A stretch of DNA of 64,000 nt. It comes from Mycobacterium sp. ACS4331. GTDB lineage: Bacteria > Actinomycetota > Actinomycetes > Mycobacteriales > Mycobacteriaceae. Position 1 is the stretch's first letter. Every line of letters starts with the position of its first letter. Location of the stretch: assembly GCF_001667265.1 (NCBI RefSeq), contig NZ_LZHW01000073.1:1-64000 (forward strand). Direction: 5' to 3'. The notes beneath the pieces are model-generated. The model ran no database searches and was not told the origin of the DNA. It saw only the letters and a program-made list of their open reading frames with translations. Made by a program: the position numbers and the translations under genes. This document shows, in pieces, positions 30,908 to 42,536 of this stretch.

Positions 30908-31782
30908 TGACCACTGAACTGATCGCGCTGGGCTACCAACACAACTGGTTGCAGATCCTGACCTCGGGCTTCATGCGCAACGCCCTGATCGGCGGCACGC
31001 TGGTCGCGCTGGCGGCGGGACTGATCGGCTACTTCATCGTCGTGCGCAACACCGCGTTCGCCGCACACGCGCTGGCGCACATCGGATTTCCGGGTGCCAC
31101 AGGAGCGGTCCTGGTGGGCGTCCCGGTGACGCTGGGACTCGCGGTGTTCTGCATCGGCGGTGCGCTCGTGATCGGTGCGCTCGGCAAGAAGGCCGACGAT
31201 CGTGAGATCGCCACCGGCACCGTGCTGGCCGCGGCCACCGGCCTCGGGCTGTTCTTCAGTTCACTGGCCACCAAGAGCACCAGCACCGTGACCAACGTGC
31301 TGTTCGGCAATCTGCTGGCCGTCACGCACGCCCAGCTGGTCACCTTCGCGGTGCTGGTGCTGGTGCTCGCGGTCTCCATCACCGCACTGTTCCGCCCGCT
31401 GCTGTTCTCCTCCGTCAACGCCGACGTCGCGGAGGCGAAAGGCGTGCCGGTGCGGGCACTGTCGGTGGTGTTCATGGCCCTGCTGGGTCTGGCGGTCACG
31501 ATGGCGGTCCAGGCGGTCGGCACACTTCTGCTGTTCGCTCTTGTGGTGACACCCGCGGCGACCGCGATCATGCTGACCGCTCGCCCGATCGCGGCGATGG
31601 TGACGTCAACCGTGCTGTCACTGGTGGCGGTCTGGGGCGGTCTGGTCGCCTCCGCAATCCTCAACCTCCCGCCGAGTTTCGCGATCGTCACCCTGGTCTG
31701 CGCGGTCTGGCTGATCGTGTGGGCGGTGAATCAGCGCGCGGGTGCGGTGCCGAAGACGGATGGCCGCGCCCGGATGAACTAG
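30907..31782 (+). CDS. znuB: Metal ABC transporter permease
   Basis: The 291-residue integral membrane protein has about eight hydrophobic segments and the ABC-3 family loop around HIGFPGATGAVL near residue 60. It is the last gene of the znuA-znuC-znuB operon. The start is ATG at 30907, overlapping the ATPase stop (an adjacent GTG at 30904 would add one residue). The H37Rv counterpart region holds lppH instead, so this operon is specific to this lineage. Confidence 0.9.
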   Translation: MTTELIALGYQHNWLQILTSGFMRNALIGGTLVALAAGLIGYFIVVRNTAFAAHALAHIGFPGATGAVLVGVPVTLGLAVFCIGGALVIGALGKKADDREIATGTVLAAATGLGLFFSSLATKSTSTVTNVLFGNLLAVTHAQLVTFAVLVLVLAVSITALFRPLLFSSVNADVAEAKGVPVRALSVVFMALLGLAVTMAVQAVGTLLLFALVVTPAATAIMLTARPIAAMVTSTVLSLVAVWGGLVASAILNLPPSFAIVTLVCAVWLIVWAVNQRAGAVPKTDGRARMN

Positions 31783-31793
31783 CCTCACAGAGC

Positions 31794-32903
31794 ATGCCCA
31801 GAAGTCCCACGCCCCGGCAGCGGGCCACGCTGGCTTCCTTGGCCGCCGAACTGAAGGTTTCGCGCACCACGATCTCCAACGCCTACAACCGGCCCGACCA
31901 GCTGTCCGCCGATCTCCGCGAACGGATACTGGCGACGGCCAAGCGGATGGGCTATGCGGGACCGGATCCCGTCGCGCGCTCACTGCGCACGCGCAAGGCG
32001 GGTGCGGTCGGCCTCGTCATCACCGAACCGTTGACGTACTCCTTCAGCGACCCGGCGGCACTGAACTTTGTGGCGGGCCTCGCCGAGACATGCGAGCAGG
32101 CCGGGCAGGGGCTGCTGCTGGTGGCGGTCGGGCCCAGCCGCACCCTCGAGGAGGGCTCGAGTGCGGTGCTGTCGGCGGGCGTCGACGGGTTCGTGGTCTA
32201 CGCGGCCTCCGATGAGGACCCATACCTGCAGTTGGTGCGGGAGCGCGGCCTGCCGCTCGTGGTGGTGGACCAGCCCAGTGACGTGCCGGGTGCCTCGTTC
32301 GTCGGCATCGCGGACCGCGCCGCGATGCGTGAACTCGCCGACTACGTGGTGGGTCTGGGACACCGCGAGATCGGCCTGCTGACACTGCGTTTGGGCAGCC
32401 GCGACACGGCGGGCGCCGACGAACGTTCGCAGGCCGCTCTCGTGTCCCCGGATCGGTTGCGTGACACGCCGTTTCACGTGCAGGCAGAACGCATCGCGGG
32501 GGTGCGCGACGCGATGTCCGCGGCGGGCCTGGGTGACGACGCGTTGACCGTCGTGGAAAGCTTCGAACACGACGCCGTCTCCGGCGGCGCCGCAGCCGAA
32601 TTGGCGCTGGCCGCCAACCCCCGGATCACCGCGTTGATGTGCACGGCCGATGTGCTGGCACTCGCGGCGATGGACCATCTGCGGGCGCGCGGCATCTACG
32701 TCCCGGGGCAGATCACCGTCACCGGGTTCGACGGGGTTCCCGAGGCCATCAAACGAGGACTGACGACGGTGTCGCAGCCCAGTCTGGACAAGGGCAGGCG
32801 CGCGGGGAGCCTGCTGCACCAACCGCCCCGGTCGGGACTGCCCGTCGTCGACGTTCTGCCCACCGAGCTGATCCGTGGGCGGACGGCGGGCCCGCCCGGT
32901 TAG
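31794..32903 (+). CDS. LacI-family transcriptional regulator (Rv3575c-like)
   Basis: The 369-residue protein has an N-terminal HTH (LASLAAELKVSRTTISNAYNR, about residues 12-33) with the LacI hinge region, and a periplasmic-binding-protein-like effector domain (GLVITEPLTY..., ending ITVTGFDGVPEA). It corresponds to Rv3575c, whose ligand I do not know. TAGCCT stands 8 nt before the ATG. Its stop overlaps the otsB stop by 4 bp in convergent orientation. Confidence 0.88.
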   Translation: MPRSPTPRQRATLASLAAELKVSRTTISNAYNRPDQLSADLRERILATAKRMGYAGPDPVARSLRTRKAGAVGLVITEPLTYSFSDPAALNFVAGLAETCEQAGQGLLLVAVGPSRTLEEGSSAVLSAGVDGFVVYAASDEDPYLQLVRERGLPLVVVDQPSDVPGASFVGIADRAAMRELADYVVGLGHREIGLLTLRLGSRDTAGADERSQAALVSPDRLRDTPFHVQAERIAGVRDAMSAAGLGDDALTVVESFEHDAVSGGAAAELALAANPRITALMCTADVLALAAMDHLRARGIYVPGQITVTGFDGVPEAIKRGLTTVSQPSLDKGRRAGSLLHQPPRSGLPVVDVLPTELIRGRTAGPPG

Positions 32904-33652
32904 TCACCGCGGCGCAACCGCACCAGGAACTCGAGGGCCACCGCGACATCGTCGGGGGTGTCGACGCGGTAGGTGGCCAGCGTCTCGCCTGGGCCGACCT
33001 TGACGGCGACATCGGTGTCCCGCAGGCGGCGAAACGCCTTCTCGTCGGTGACGTCGTCGCCGAAGTACACCACCGCGTCCGCGTCGGCGCCGGACCGCAG
33101 GATGTCGATCGCCTCGCCCTTGTCGGTGGTGATCACCGCGAACTCCAGGACGGCCTTACCCGCGGTGGACTCGGCGTTCCAGGACTCTCCGGCGGCGACG
33201 GCCTCGGCCAGCGCCGCCTCGCCGTCCTCGGGGGAGGCGTTGCGCACATGCAGCGCCACACTCGCGCGTTTGGGCTCGACCGTCACACCCGGGTGGCGGT
33301 CGGCGATCGCGGACAACTCCGCGGTGATCGTCGCCAGCAGGTCGTCGTCGATCTCGTGGGCGAAGCCGTGCGCGAACTCGGCGCCATGGCTGCCGACCAA
33401 CTGCACCGTCTCGGGCATTCCCGACAGCGCCGCCAGGTCGGTGAGGCCGCGGCCCGAGATCAGCGCGACGGTGGTCCCGGGCGCATCGGCGAGCGCGCGC
33501 AGCGCGTCGGCGGCGCGCGGCAGCGGACGGGCGTCGGCCGGATGGTTGACGATCGGCGCCAGCGTGCCGTCGAAGTCGGAGGTCACGAGAAGTCGCGGCA
33601 GGGCCGCCACGGCCCGCAGCGCGGACGTCAGATCGGCTGGCAGGTGGGGCAC
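32900..33652 (-). CDS. otsB: Trehalose-6-phosphate phosphatase
   Basis: OtsB removes phosphate from trehalose 6-phosphate in the OtsA-OtsB pathway. The 250-residue protein has HAD motif I DFDGTLAP with the nucleophile Asp26 and the acid Asp28, motif II ISGRG, and motif IV YFGDDVTDEKAF near residue 206. It is compact, lacking the long N-terminal extension of M. tuberculosis OtsB2. It starts with GTG 3 bp after the kstR stop and may share the kstR transcript. Confidence 0.92.
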   Translation of the reverse strand: MPHLPADLTSALRAVAALPRLLVTSDFDGTLAPIVNHPADARPLPRAADALRALADAPGTTVALISGRGLTDLAALSGMPETVQLVGSHGAEFAHGFAHEIDDDLLATITAELSAIADRHPGVTVEPKRASVALHVRNASPEDGEAALAEAVAAGESWNAESTAGKAVLEFAVITTDKGEAIDILRSGADADAVVYFGDDVTDEKAFRRLRDTDVAVKVGPGETLATYRVDTPDDVAVALEFLVRLRRGD

Positions 33653-33655
33653 CGG

Positions 33656-34282
33656 TCAGGTGTTGCTCACGCCGGATTCGACCGTCCCGCCGTCGCCGAT
33701 CAGCAGACGCACAGCGAGGTCCAGACGCTTGCTGACGTCGGTGGCAGACGCCCGCCGAGTCAGCCATGCCAGCAGATTCGACAGCCACACGTCGGAGATC
33801 ACGCGCGCGATGTGGAACTGGTCTTCAGTCGGTTCGCCGTCGGCCATGGCGCGGGCGAACATCGAGTCGATGATCTTTTCGACGTGGTCGACCTCGCCGG
33901 CCGCTGACGCGTCGGCGAAGACGTAGGCCCGGGTCATGGCCTCGGTCAACAGAGGGTTGCGCTGCATGGCGCGGTTCAGCTTGCTCACCATGAAGTTGAG
34001 CCGCTGATAGGGCGTGCCGCCGGCGATCGCGGTGCGGTCGGTCTTGGCGTCGATCCGCTCGAACTCCCGGCCCAGCGCCGACACCAGCAGGTGCACCTTG
34101 GACGGGAAGTAGCGGTACAGCGTCCCCACGGCGACATCGGCGCGGTCAGCGACGGCGCGCATCTGGACGGCCTCGTAGCCGCCCTTGGAGGCGATGGCCA
34201 TGGTGGCGTCGAGGATCCGCTTGCGTCGCTCACGCTGGGCGTCGGACCCGAGCTCGGACTCGGCCAGGACAGCCACGGTCAT
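33656..34282 (-). CDS. kstR: KstR, TetR-family repressor of cholesterol catabolism
   Basis: KstR represses the genes for side-chain and ring A/B degradation and is released by 3-oxo-4-cholestenoyl-CoA-type ligands. The 208-residue protein has the TetR HTH (MRAVADRADVAVGTLYRYFPSK, about residues 50-70) and is nearly identical to Rv3574 through its core. The start at 34282 matches the MAVLAESELGS-type N-terminus of Rv3574; an in-frame ATG at 34333 adds 17 residues and has a better GAGGAG upstream, so the start is not settled. A KstR box lies between it and fadE34. Confidence 0.95.
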   Translation of the reverse strand: MTVAVLAESELGSDAQRERRKRILDATMAIASKGGYEAVQMRAVADRADVAVGTLYRYFPSKVHLLVSALGREFERIDAKTDRTAIAGGTPYQRLNFMVSKLNRAMQRNPLLTEAMTRAYVFADASAAGEVDHVEKIIDSMFARAMADGEPTEDQFHIARVISDVWLSNLLAWLTRRASATDVSKRLDLAVRLLIGDGGTVESGVSNT

Positions 34283-34497
34283 AACCTCACGCGGCTGTGA
34301 CCCGCTTGATTCTGACCGTGCGTTCGTCGCCATTCCGCCCTCGACTCCTCACTTTGGCGTACCCGAGCAGAACGATACGCATCGTCGCCGCTAATCTCGT
34401 ACCTCCGCCAATCCCCTGTGTCAGAGAACACGCCTGCTGGGGCGGTCACCCACCTCGTCTGCGCATATTCGACTTGACTGCTGAACACTGGCAATAT

Positions 34498-34511
34498 TAG
34501 AACACGTTCTA
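34498..34511. promoter_or_regulatory. KstR operator between kstR and fadE34
   Basis: TAGAACACGTTCTA is a perfect 14-bp palindrome that fits the KstR motif TnnAACnnGTTnnA at every fixed position. It lies 41 bp before the fadE34 start and would serve both divergent genes, giving autoregulation. Confidence 0.9.
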
Positions 34512-34552
34512 GTGGGCCGCACCCGGTCTTATACCGCCGAACCGAGGACTGA

Positions 34553-36679
34553 GTGGTTTCCGTGACATCCAACACCAGCATCTCTGAGGAGATGGCCGCC
34601 CGTGACCTGGTTCGCAGTTGGGCCGCAGGCTCGGGAGGCATCGCCGCCGCCCGAGATGTCGAGCAGGGTGAGCCCGAGGCCTGGCGGCCCGTCTACGCGG
34701 GTCTGGCCGAACTGGGGCTGTTCGGTGTGGCGGTCGACGAGGAGGCCGGCGGCGCGGGCGCGTCGGTGACCGACCTGTGCGCCATGCTCGACGAGGCCGC
34801 CTACGCCCTGGTCCCCGGCCCGGTGGCGTCCACCGCGCTGGCGACGCTGCTGCTCGACGACGCCGAGGCCCTGGAAGCGCTGATGTCCGGAGAGCGGGTC
34901 GCTGCGGTCGCGCTCGCCGCCGACGTGCGCCTCGACGGAGATCAGGTGTCCGGTTCGGCCGACTACGTGCTCGGCGCCGTGCCGGGTGCGCTGCTGCTGC
35001 TCCCCGCGGGGGAACGGTGGGTGCTGGTCGACGGCGCCGCGGCGGGCGTGACGGTCACACCGTTGACGGCCACCGACTTCTCCCGTCCGCTGGGCCGTGT
35101 CGATCTGGACTCGGCGCCCGCGAGCGTGCTGGCGGTGTCAGCGCGGCACGCCGAGGATCTGGCCGCGACAGTGCTGGCCGCCGAGGCGGCCGGCGTGGCG
35201 CGCTGGGCGCTGCACACCGCGGCCGAATACGCCAAGGTCCGAGAGCAGTTCGGCAAACCGATCGGCAGCTTCCAGGCCATCAAGCACATGTGCGCGGAGA
35301 TGCTGCTGCGCTCCGAGCAGGCCTCGGTGGCCGCCGCCGATGCGGCCCGTGCCGCCGCGGACTCCGCCGGAGCCGACGACGATCAGTTGTCCCTCGCCGC
35401 CGCTGTGGCGGCGTCTGTGGGCGTCGCGGCCGCCAAGGCGAACGCCAAGGACTGTATCCAGGTGCTCGGCGGCATCGGCATCACCTGGGAGCACGAAGCG
35501 CATCTGTATCTGCGTCGCGCCTACGGCCTCGAGACGGCGCTGGGAGGCCGGCGCCGCTGGCTGCGCCGGGTGGCCCAGCTGACCGCGGACGGCGTGCGGC
35601 GCACCCTCGACATCGACCTGAGTTCGGTCGAGCAGCTGCGTCCCGAGATCGCGGAGACCGTGGCCGGGGTGGCCGCGCTGCCCGCCGAGGAGCGGCAGCG
35701 TGCGCTGGCCGACGCCGGGTTGCAGGCGCCGCACTGGCCGCGCCCGTACGGCCGAGACTCCTCGCCGGCCGAGCAGCTTCTCATCGATCAGGAGCTCGAG
35801 TCCGCCGGCGTCGAGCGCCCTGATCTGGTGATCGGATGGTGGGCCGCACCCACGATCCTCGAGCACGGCAGCCCCGAGCAGGTGCAGCGGTTCGTGCCCG
35901 CGACGCTGCGCGGTGACATCATCTGGTGCCAGCTGTTCAGCGAGCCGGGCGCGGGCTCCGACCTGGCCGCGCTGCGTATGAAAGCTGTTCGCGCCGAAGG
36001 CGGTTGGCGTCTGACCGGGCAGAAGGTGTGGACCTCGGCCGCGCAGAAGGCACACTGGGGCGTGTGCCTGGCGCGCACCAATCCCGACGTCCCCAAGCAC
36101 AAGGGCATCACGTACTTCCTGATCGACATGACCTCACCGGGCATCGTCATCCGCCCGCTGCGTGAGATCACCGGCGACGAACTGTTCAACGAGGTGTTCT
36201 TCGACGACGTGTTCGTGCCCGACGAGATGGTGGTCGGCACGGTCGACGACGGCTGGCGACTGGCCCGCACCACATTGGCCAACGAGAGGGTCGCGATGGC
36301 GCAGGGCACGGCCCTGGGCAACCCCATGGAGGAACTGCTCGGCACGGTCCGCGACGGGGGACTCGACCCGGCCGATCTCGATCGCCTCGCCGAGTTGATC
36401 GTCGCGGCCCAGGTGGGATCGCTGCTGGATCAGCGGATCGCCCAACTCGCGGTCGGCGGTGGGGACCCCGGACCGCAGGCGAGCGCGCGCAAGCTGATCG
36501 GGGTGCGGTACCGGCAGGGGCTGGCCGAGTTCCGGATGGAACTGTCCGAGGGGGCCGGAGCGGTCGTCGGCCCGCGCGTGCACGACTTCCTCAACACCCG
36601 ATGCCTGACCATCGCCGGCGGCTCCGAGCAGATTCTGCTGAACCTCGCCGGTGAGCGCCTGCTGGGCCTGCCCCGCTGA
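34553..36679 (+). CDS. fadE34: FadE34 (ChsE3) steroid side-chain acyl-CoA dehydrogenase
   Basis: FadE34 dehydrogenates the five-carbon steroid side-chain CoA in cholesterol or cholate breakdown. The 708-residue protein consists of two acyl-CoA-dehydrogenase-like halves joined in one chain: the N-terminal half has [19 protein letters not shown] and GGIGITWEH, and the C-terminal half has [19 protein letters not shown] and GGSEQILLN. Most other steroid FadEs are split into two subunits. The GTG start has GAGGA upstream and lies just after a perfect KstR box. Confidence 0.95.
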   Translation: MVSVTSNTSISEEMAARDLVRSWAAGSGGIAAARDVEQGEPEAWRPVYAGLAELGLFGVAVDEEAGGAGASVTDLCAMLDEAAYALVPGPVASTALATLLLDDAEALEALMSGERVAAVALAADVRLDGDQVSGSADYVLGAVPGALLLLPAGERWVLVDGAAAGVTVTPLTATDFSRPLGRVDLDSAPASVLAVSARHAEDLAATVLAAEAAGVARWALHTAAEYAKVREQFGKPIGSFQAIKHMCAEMLLRSEQASVAAADAARAAADSAGADDDQLSLAAAVAASVGVAAAKANAKDCIQVLGGIGITWEHEAHLYLRRAYGLETALGGRRRWLRRVAQLTADGVRRTLDIDLSSVEQLRPEIAETVAGVAALPAEERQRALADAGLQAPHWPRPYGRDSSPAEQLLIDQELESAGVERPDLVIGWWAAPTILEHGSPEQVQRFVPATLRGDIIWCQLFSEPGAGSDLAALRMKAVRAEGGWRLTGQKVWTSAAQKAHWGVCLARTNPDVPKHKGITYFLIDMTSPGIVIRPLREITGDELFNEVFFDDVFVPDEMVVGTVDDGWRLARTTLANERVAMAQGTALGNPMEELLGTVRDGGLDPADLDRLAELIVAAQVGSLLDQRIAQLAVGGGDPGPQASARKLIGVRYRQGLAEFRMELSEGAGAVVGPRVHDFLNTRCLTIAGGSEQILLNLAGERLLGLPR

Positions 36680-36685
36680 GCCGGT

Positions 36686-37267
36686 TCAGAACCGGGTGTG
36701 GCTGCAGGCGCTGGGTGAGGTGAGGTTCACCCCGGAGTAGACCACCTGGATGTTCGTGCACACGATGAAGTCGGCGCCGGTGGCCGGTCGTCCGTTGTTC
36801 CAGTCGGTGGGCACCGAACTGCCGGCCACGGTGAACCGCTCGAGTGGTCCGCCGCCGAAGTAGACGTTGGTGATCTCGACGTTGGTCAGCGAGCGGAACA
36901 TCTTCGAGAGCACACCGTCGTAGTTGCCGCCCTTGGTCTCTCGTGGCGCCCAGGACGGTGAACTGTAATCGGCCTCCTGCCAGACGTTGCGGTCCATGCT
37001 CCGCAGGGTGACGGTCTGCCGCGCCCACAGGTCATTCGGGAACGTGACCGGACCGTCGGGCGTCATCAGGTTGGCCCGGGCGGTGAAGTGGCACCGGTTC
37101 TCACCGGGAATGCAGTCGGCGGTGGTGTGGACCTCGAGTTGCGTGACACCGTCCACCGGGATCGACGCGTCGCCGCTGTCGAAGGCCGCGCCCGCGACCG
37201 CGGGCTGGGTCATGGCGGCCATAACCGCCAGTCCACCGGTTGCCACCGCAAGTCGCCGCATGATCAT
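36686..37267 (-). CDS. Exported conserved protein (Rv3572-like)
   Basis: The 193-residue protein has an N-terminal signal peptide (hydrophobic core at about 6-20, AVAGA cleavage region near 27) and four cysteines (DCIPGENRC, VCTN, ACSH) in the mature part, suggesting disulphides outside the cell. It matches Rv3572, which lies between kshB and fadE34 in M. tuberculosis. No function is known to me; its place in the KstR cluster suggests a role at the envelope in steroid use. ATG at 37267 is preferred; an ATG at 37288 would overlap kshB. Confidence 0.8.
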   Translation of the reverse strand: MIMRRLAVATGGLAVMAAMTQPAVAGAAFDSGDASIPVDGVTQLEVHTTADCIPGENRCHFTARANLMTPDGPVTFPNDLWARQTVTLRSMDRNVWQEADYSSPSWAPRETKGGNYDGVLSKMFRSLTNVEITNVYFGGGPLERFTVAGSSVPTDWNNGRPATGADFIVCTNIQVVYSGVNLTSPSACSHTRF

Positions 37268-37284
37268 GGAAAGTATCCCGTCAG

Positions 37285-38346
37285 TCATTCGTCGTAGGTC
37301 ACTTCGACCGAATCGGACACCGGTGTGGCCTGGCAGCCCAGAATCAGGCCCTCCTCGAGATCGGAGGGCTCCAGCACGTCGTTGATCTCCATGTCGACCG
37401 CGCCATTCTTCATCAGCACCGCGCACGCGCCGCAGTGGCCCTCGCGGCACGAGAACGGCGCGTCGAGGCCCTTGTCGAGAAGCACGTCGAGCAGCTTGGC
37501 CCTGCGCGGCCAATTGATCTCGTGGGTCGTCCCGTCGAGCGTGACGACGGCCGTCGCGGGACCCTGGTCGTCGTCGTCGCTGTCGTCGAGCACGACTTTG
37601 GCGAACGGGTCGCTGTCCAGCGACTTGAACACCTCGACGTGCACCTGGTCGGTCGGCACCGCGAGCGAGCCCAGCGCGTCCTGCGCGGTGGCCATGAACG
37701 GGCCGGGGCCGCAGATGAACACCTGCCGGTCGGTGAAGGGGGCGGCCAGGCGCGCCAGAGCCGGTGCGCTCGGCAGTCCCTGCACGGACTCCAGCCAGTG
37801 CACGACGGAGAGGCGGTCGGGGTATTTGGCGGTCAGTTCGCGCAGTGCGGCCGCGAAGATCACCGAGCCCTCGTCCCGGTTGGCGTAGATCAGCGTCACC
37901 TGGCCGGAGCCCTCCGAGAGCGCCGACTTGCAGATCGCCATCATCGGCGTGATGCCGCTGCCGCCCGCGATCAGCAGGAAGTCGGTGTCGAGGTTCTTCG
38001 GCACGAAGGTTCCCGATGGTGCCAGCACGTGGATGCGCATGCCGGGATGGGCGTTGTCGCACAGCCAGTTCGACGCATAGCCGTCCGCCGTGCGCTTGAC
38101 GGTGACCGCCAGCGCGTCGTCGGTGAACGGAGATGTGCACAGCGAGTAGCAGCGGGCGACCGATCCCGTGCGATCGGAGGGGATTCGCAGGGTCAGGAAC
38201 TGCCCTGGGGAGTAGCGGAGTCGTTCGGCGGGGATGTCGGCACCGTCCGGCACCGCGAAGACCAGCGACCGTGCGTCGTCGGTCTCAGCGATGACGTCCG
38301 CCACCTGCAGTTCCAGCACGTGGCTGCCCAGAGGCTCGTCGGTCAC
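37285..38346 (-). CDS. kshB: KshB, reductase of 3-ketosteroid 9-alpha-hydroxylase
   Basis: KshB passes electrons from NADH to the Rieske oxygenase KshA, which hydroxylates C9 and leads to ring B opening. The 353-residue protein has an FAD domain (RCYSLCTSP), an NAD domain (IAGGSGITPMM, VFICGPGPFM), and a C-terminal plant-type [2Fe-2S] domain with CREGHCGAC near residue 299 and the fourth Cys in ILGCQAT. KshA is not in the window. GTG at 38346 is preceded by AAAGGG; a KstR box lies 38 bp upstream. Confidence 0.95.
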   Translation of the reverse strand: MTDEPLGSHVLELQVADVIAETDDARSLVFAVPDGADIPAERLRYSPGQFLTLRIPSDRTGSVARCYSLCTSPFTDDALAVTVKRTADGYASNWLCDNAHPGMRIHVLAPSGTFVPKNLDTDFLLIAGGSGITPMMAICKSALSEGSGQVTLIYANRDEGSVIFAAALRELTAKYPDRLSVVHWLESVQGLPSAPALARLAAPFTDRQVFICGPGPFMATAQDALGSLAVPTDQVHVEVFKSLDSDPFAKVVLDDSDDDDQGPATAVVTLDGTTHEINWPRRAKLLDVLLDKGLDAPFSCREGHCGACAVLMKNGAVDMEINDVLEPSDLEEGLILGCQATPVSDSVEVTYDE

Positions 38347-38383
38347 CCGTACACCCTTTCTCAGAACTCGATCACTACACAAC

Positions 38384-38397
38384 TAGAACAGGTTACA
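38384..38397. promoter_or_regulatory. KstR operator for kshB
   Basis: TAGAACAGGTTACA fits TnnAACnnGTTnnA completely. It is the kshB-proximal of two KstR sites in the 175-bp kshB-hsaA spacer. Confidence 0.85.
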
Positions 38398-38451
38398 AAA
38401 ACGAACCTCTGCAGGTCCAGCCGCTGTAGAAGGTCGCTGCTCGACACAAAT

Positions 38452-38465
38452 CGTAACGTGTTCTA
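38452..38465. promoter_or_regulatory. KstR operator for hsaADCB
   Basis: CGTAACGTGTTCTA fits the KstR motif at all but the first fixed base. A TAGTCT element (38464-38469) overlaps its right edge and could be the hsaA -10, so bound KstR would block the promoter. Confidence 0.8.
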
Positions 38466-38521
38466 GTCTGACTTCAGCATTTCTGATGAACGCGATCAGC
38501 CCGCCCGTGGGAGGCAATCCA

Positions 38522-41511
<2,990 letters not shown>

Positions 41512-41518
41512 GCGAGCC

Positions 41519-42103
41519 ATGAGCGGAGCACCCGGTGCCGACGGTTCAGTGGTGGACCCGCGCACATTCCGCACCGTCCTGGGTCAGTTCTGCACCGGGG
41601 TCACGATCATCACGACCGTGCACGAGGACAAGCCGGTGGGATTCGCCTGCCAGTCGTTCGCGGCGTTGTCGCTCGACCCGCCCCTGGTGCTGTTCTGCCC
41701 CACCAAGGCGTCGCGGTCGTGGGCCGCGATCGAGGCCAGCGGGCGCTTCTGCGTCAACATCCTGCATGAGAAGCAGAAGGACGTCTCGGCGCGGTTCGGG
41801 TCCAAGGAACCGGACAAGTTCGCGGGTATCGACTGGACTCCGTCGCCGCTGGGTTCACCGGTGATCGACGGCACGTTGGCGCACATCGACTGCACGGTCG
41901 AGTCCGTGCACGACGGCGGAGATCACCACGTGGTCTTCGGGAGGGTGCATTCGCTGTCGGAGGTGCCCAAGAAGAAACCGCGCCCGCTGCTGTTCTATCG
42001 GGGTGAGTACACCGGCATCGAGCCGGACAAGAACACCCCGGCGCAGTGGCGTGACGATCTCGAGGCGTTCATCACCGCCACGACGCCCGACACCTGGCTC
42101 TGA
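41519..42103 (+). CDS. hsaB: HsaB, flavin reductase of 3-HSA hydroxylase
   Basis: HsaB makes reduced FMN with NADH for HsaA. The 194-residue protein has the flavin-reductase fold signature (FCTGVTIITT, GFACQSFAALSLDPPLVLFCP) and GRVHSLSEV near residue 142. It is the last gene of hsaADCB; two short inverted repeats after it may end the operon. In M. tuberculosis nat follows here, but this genome has an unrelated, opposite-strand gene instead. Confidence 0.96.
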   Translation: MSGAPGADGSVVDPRTFRTVLGQFCTGVTIITTVHEDKPVGFACQSFAALSLDPPLVLFCPTKASRSWAAIEASGRFCVNILHEKQKDVSARFGSKEPDKFAGIDWTPSPLGSPVIDGTLAHIDCTVESVHDGGDHHVVFGRVHSLSEVPKKKPRPLLFYRGEYTGIEPDKNTPAQWRDDLEAFITATTPDTWL

Positions 42104-42111
42104 CCCCTTTG

Positions 42112-42135
42112 GCGCCCATAACAACGTTTGGGCGC
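42112..42135 (+). terminator. Weak hairpin after hsaB
   Basis: GCGCCCA (42112-42118) and TGGGCGC (42129-42135) can pair with a 10-nt loop, 9 bp past the hsaB stop, followed by AAAAG. A second 7-bp inverted repeat (TCTGCGC/GCGCAGA) follows shortly after. Confidence 0.45.
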
Positions 42136-42187
42136 AAAAGTGTGAGTGGTCTGCGCTATTTCGTCGATCTCGGCGCAGAGAAAGTGG

Positions 42188-42448
42188 CTAGACGCAGCCC
42201 ATGGCGCAGACGTCGGCCGGCAGGGAGTTCTCGGTGTCGATCGTCGCGGGCGGCTGATTCTGCGTGAGGTCCAGGTCATGGTCCAGATCGGGCATCATCG
42301 GCAGCATGTTGCAGACGAAACCCAGGGGTCCGCACGGCGGCGGACCGCCGGGATCCGCGCTGGCAGCGCCGGCGAATGCGACAGCCGCAGCAATGCCGGC
42401 GGTGGCCGCGAACGTCGCTGTCACAGCTCGTCTCAACACAGAGGCCAC
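42188..42448 (-). CDS. Small exported cysteine-containing protein
   Basis: The 86-residue protein has a clear signal peptide (positive start, Ala-rich core, cleavage near ASADP at about residue 32). The mature part of about 54 residues has four Cys (PPCGPLGFVC and VCAMGC), likely two disulphides, a Pro/Gly-rich start and an acidic middle (DLDHDLDL). No family function recognised, though such small exported proteins are common in mycobacteria. The GTG start sits in a hairpin (CCACCC-TAGT-GGGTGG, 42445-42460), and a perfect 18-bp palindrome lies 40 bp upstream. Confidence 0.7.
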   Translation of the reverse strand: MASVLRRAVTATFAATAGIAAAVAFAGAASADPGGPPPCGPLGFVCNMLPMMPDLDHDLDLTQNQPPATIDTENSLPADVCAMGCV

Positions 42449-42487
42449 CCTAGTGGGTGGTCCTCCGCGAGGGCGGCGGGACGCTCA

Positions 42488-42505
42488 AATCACACGCGTG
42501 TGATT
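42488..42505. promoter_or_regulatory. Perfect 18-bp palindrome, candidate operator
   Basis: AATCACACGCGTGTGATT is fully self-complementary and lies 40 bp upstream of the small exported protein gene. It resembles a GntR- or CRP-type site but matches no mycobacterial consensus I know. Confidence 0.6.
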
Positions 42506-42514
42506 CATTCACAC

Positions 42515-42536
42515 TGTGGACAACTCCTGTGGATAA
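42515..42536. promoter_or_regulatory. Two tandem DnaA boxes
   Basis: TGTGGACAA (42515-42523) and TGTGGATAA (42528-42536) are exact reverse complements of the DnaA boxes TTGTCCACA and TTATCCACA, in the same orientation, 13 bp apart. They abut the stop of the lipase gene. Two boxes do not make an origin; they may be a DnaA titration or regulatory site. Confidence 0.65.

Noticed and set aside
42515-42536. Possible replication origin
   Set aside because: Only two DnaA boxes, no dnaA/dnaN neighbours and no AT-rich unwinding element.
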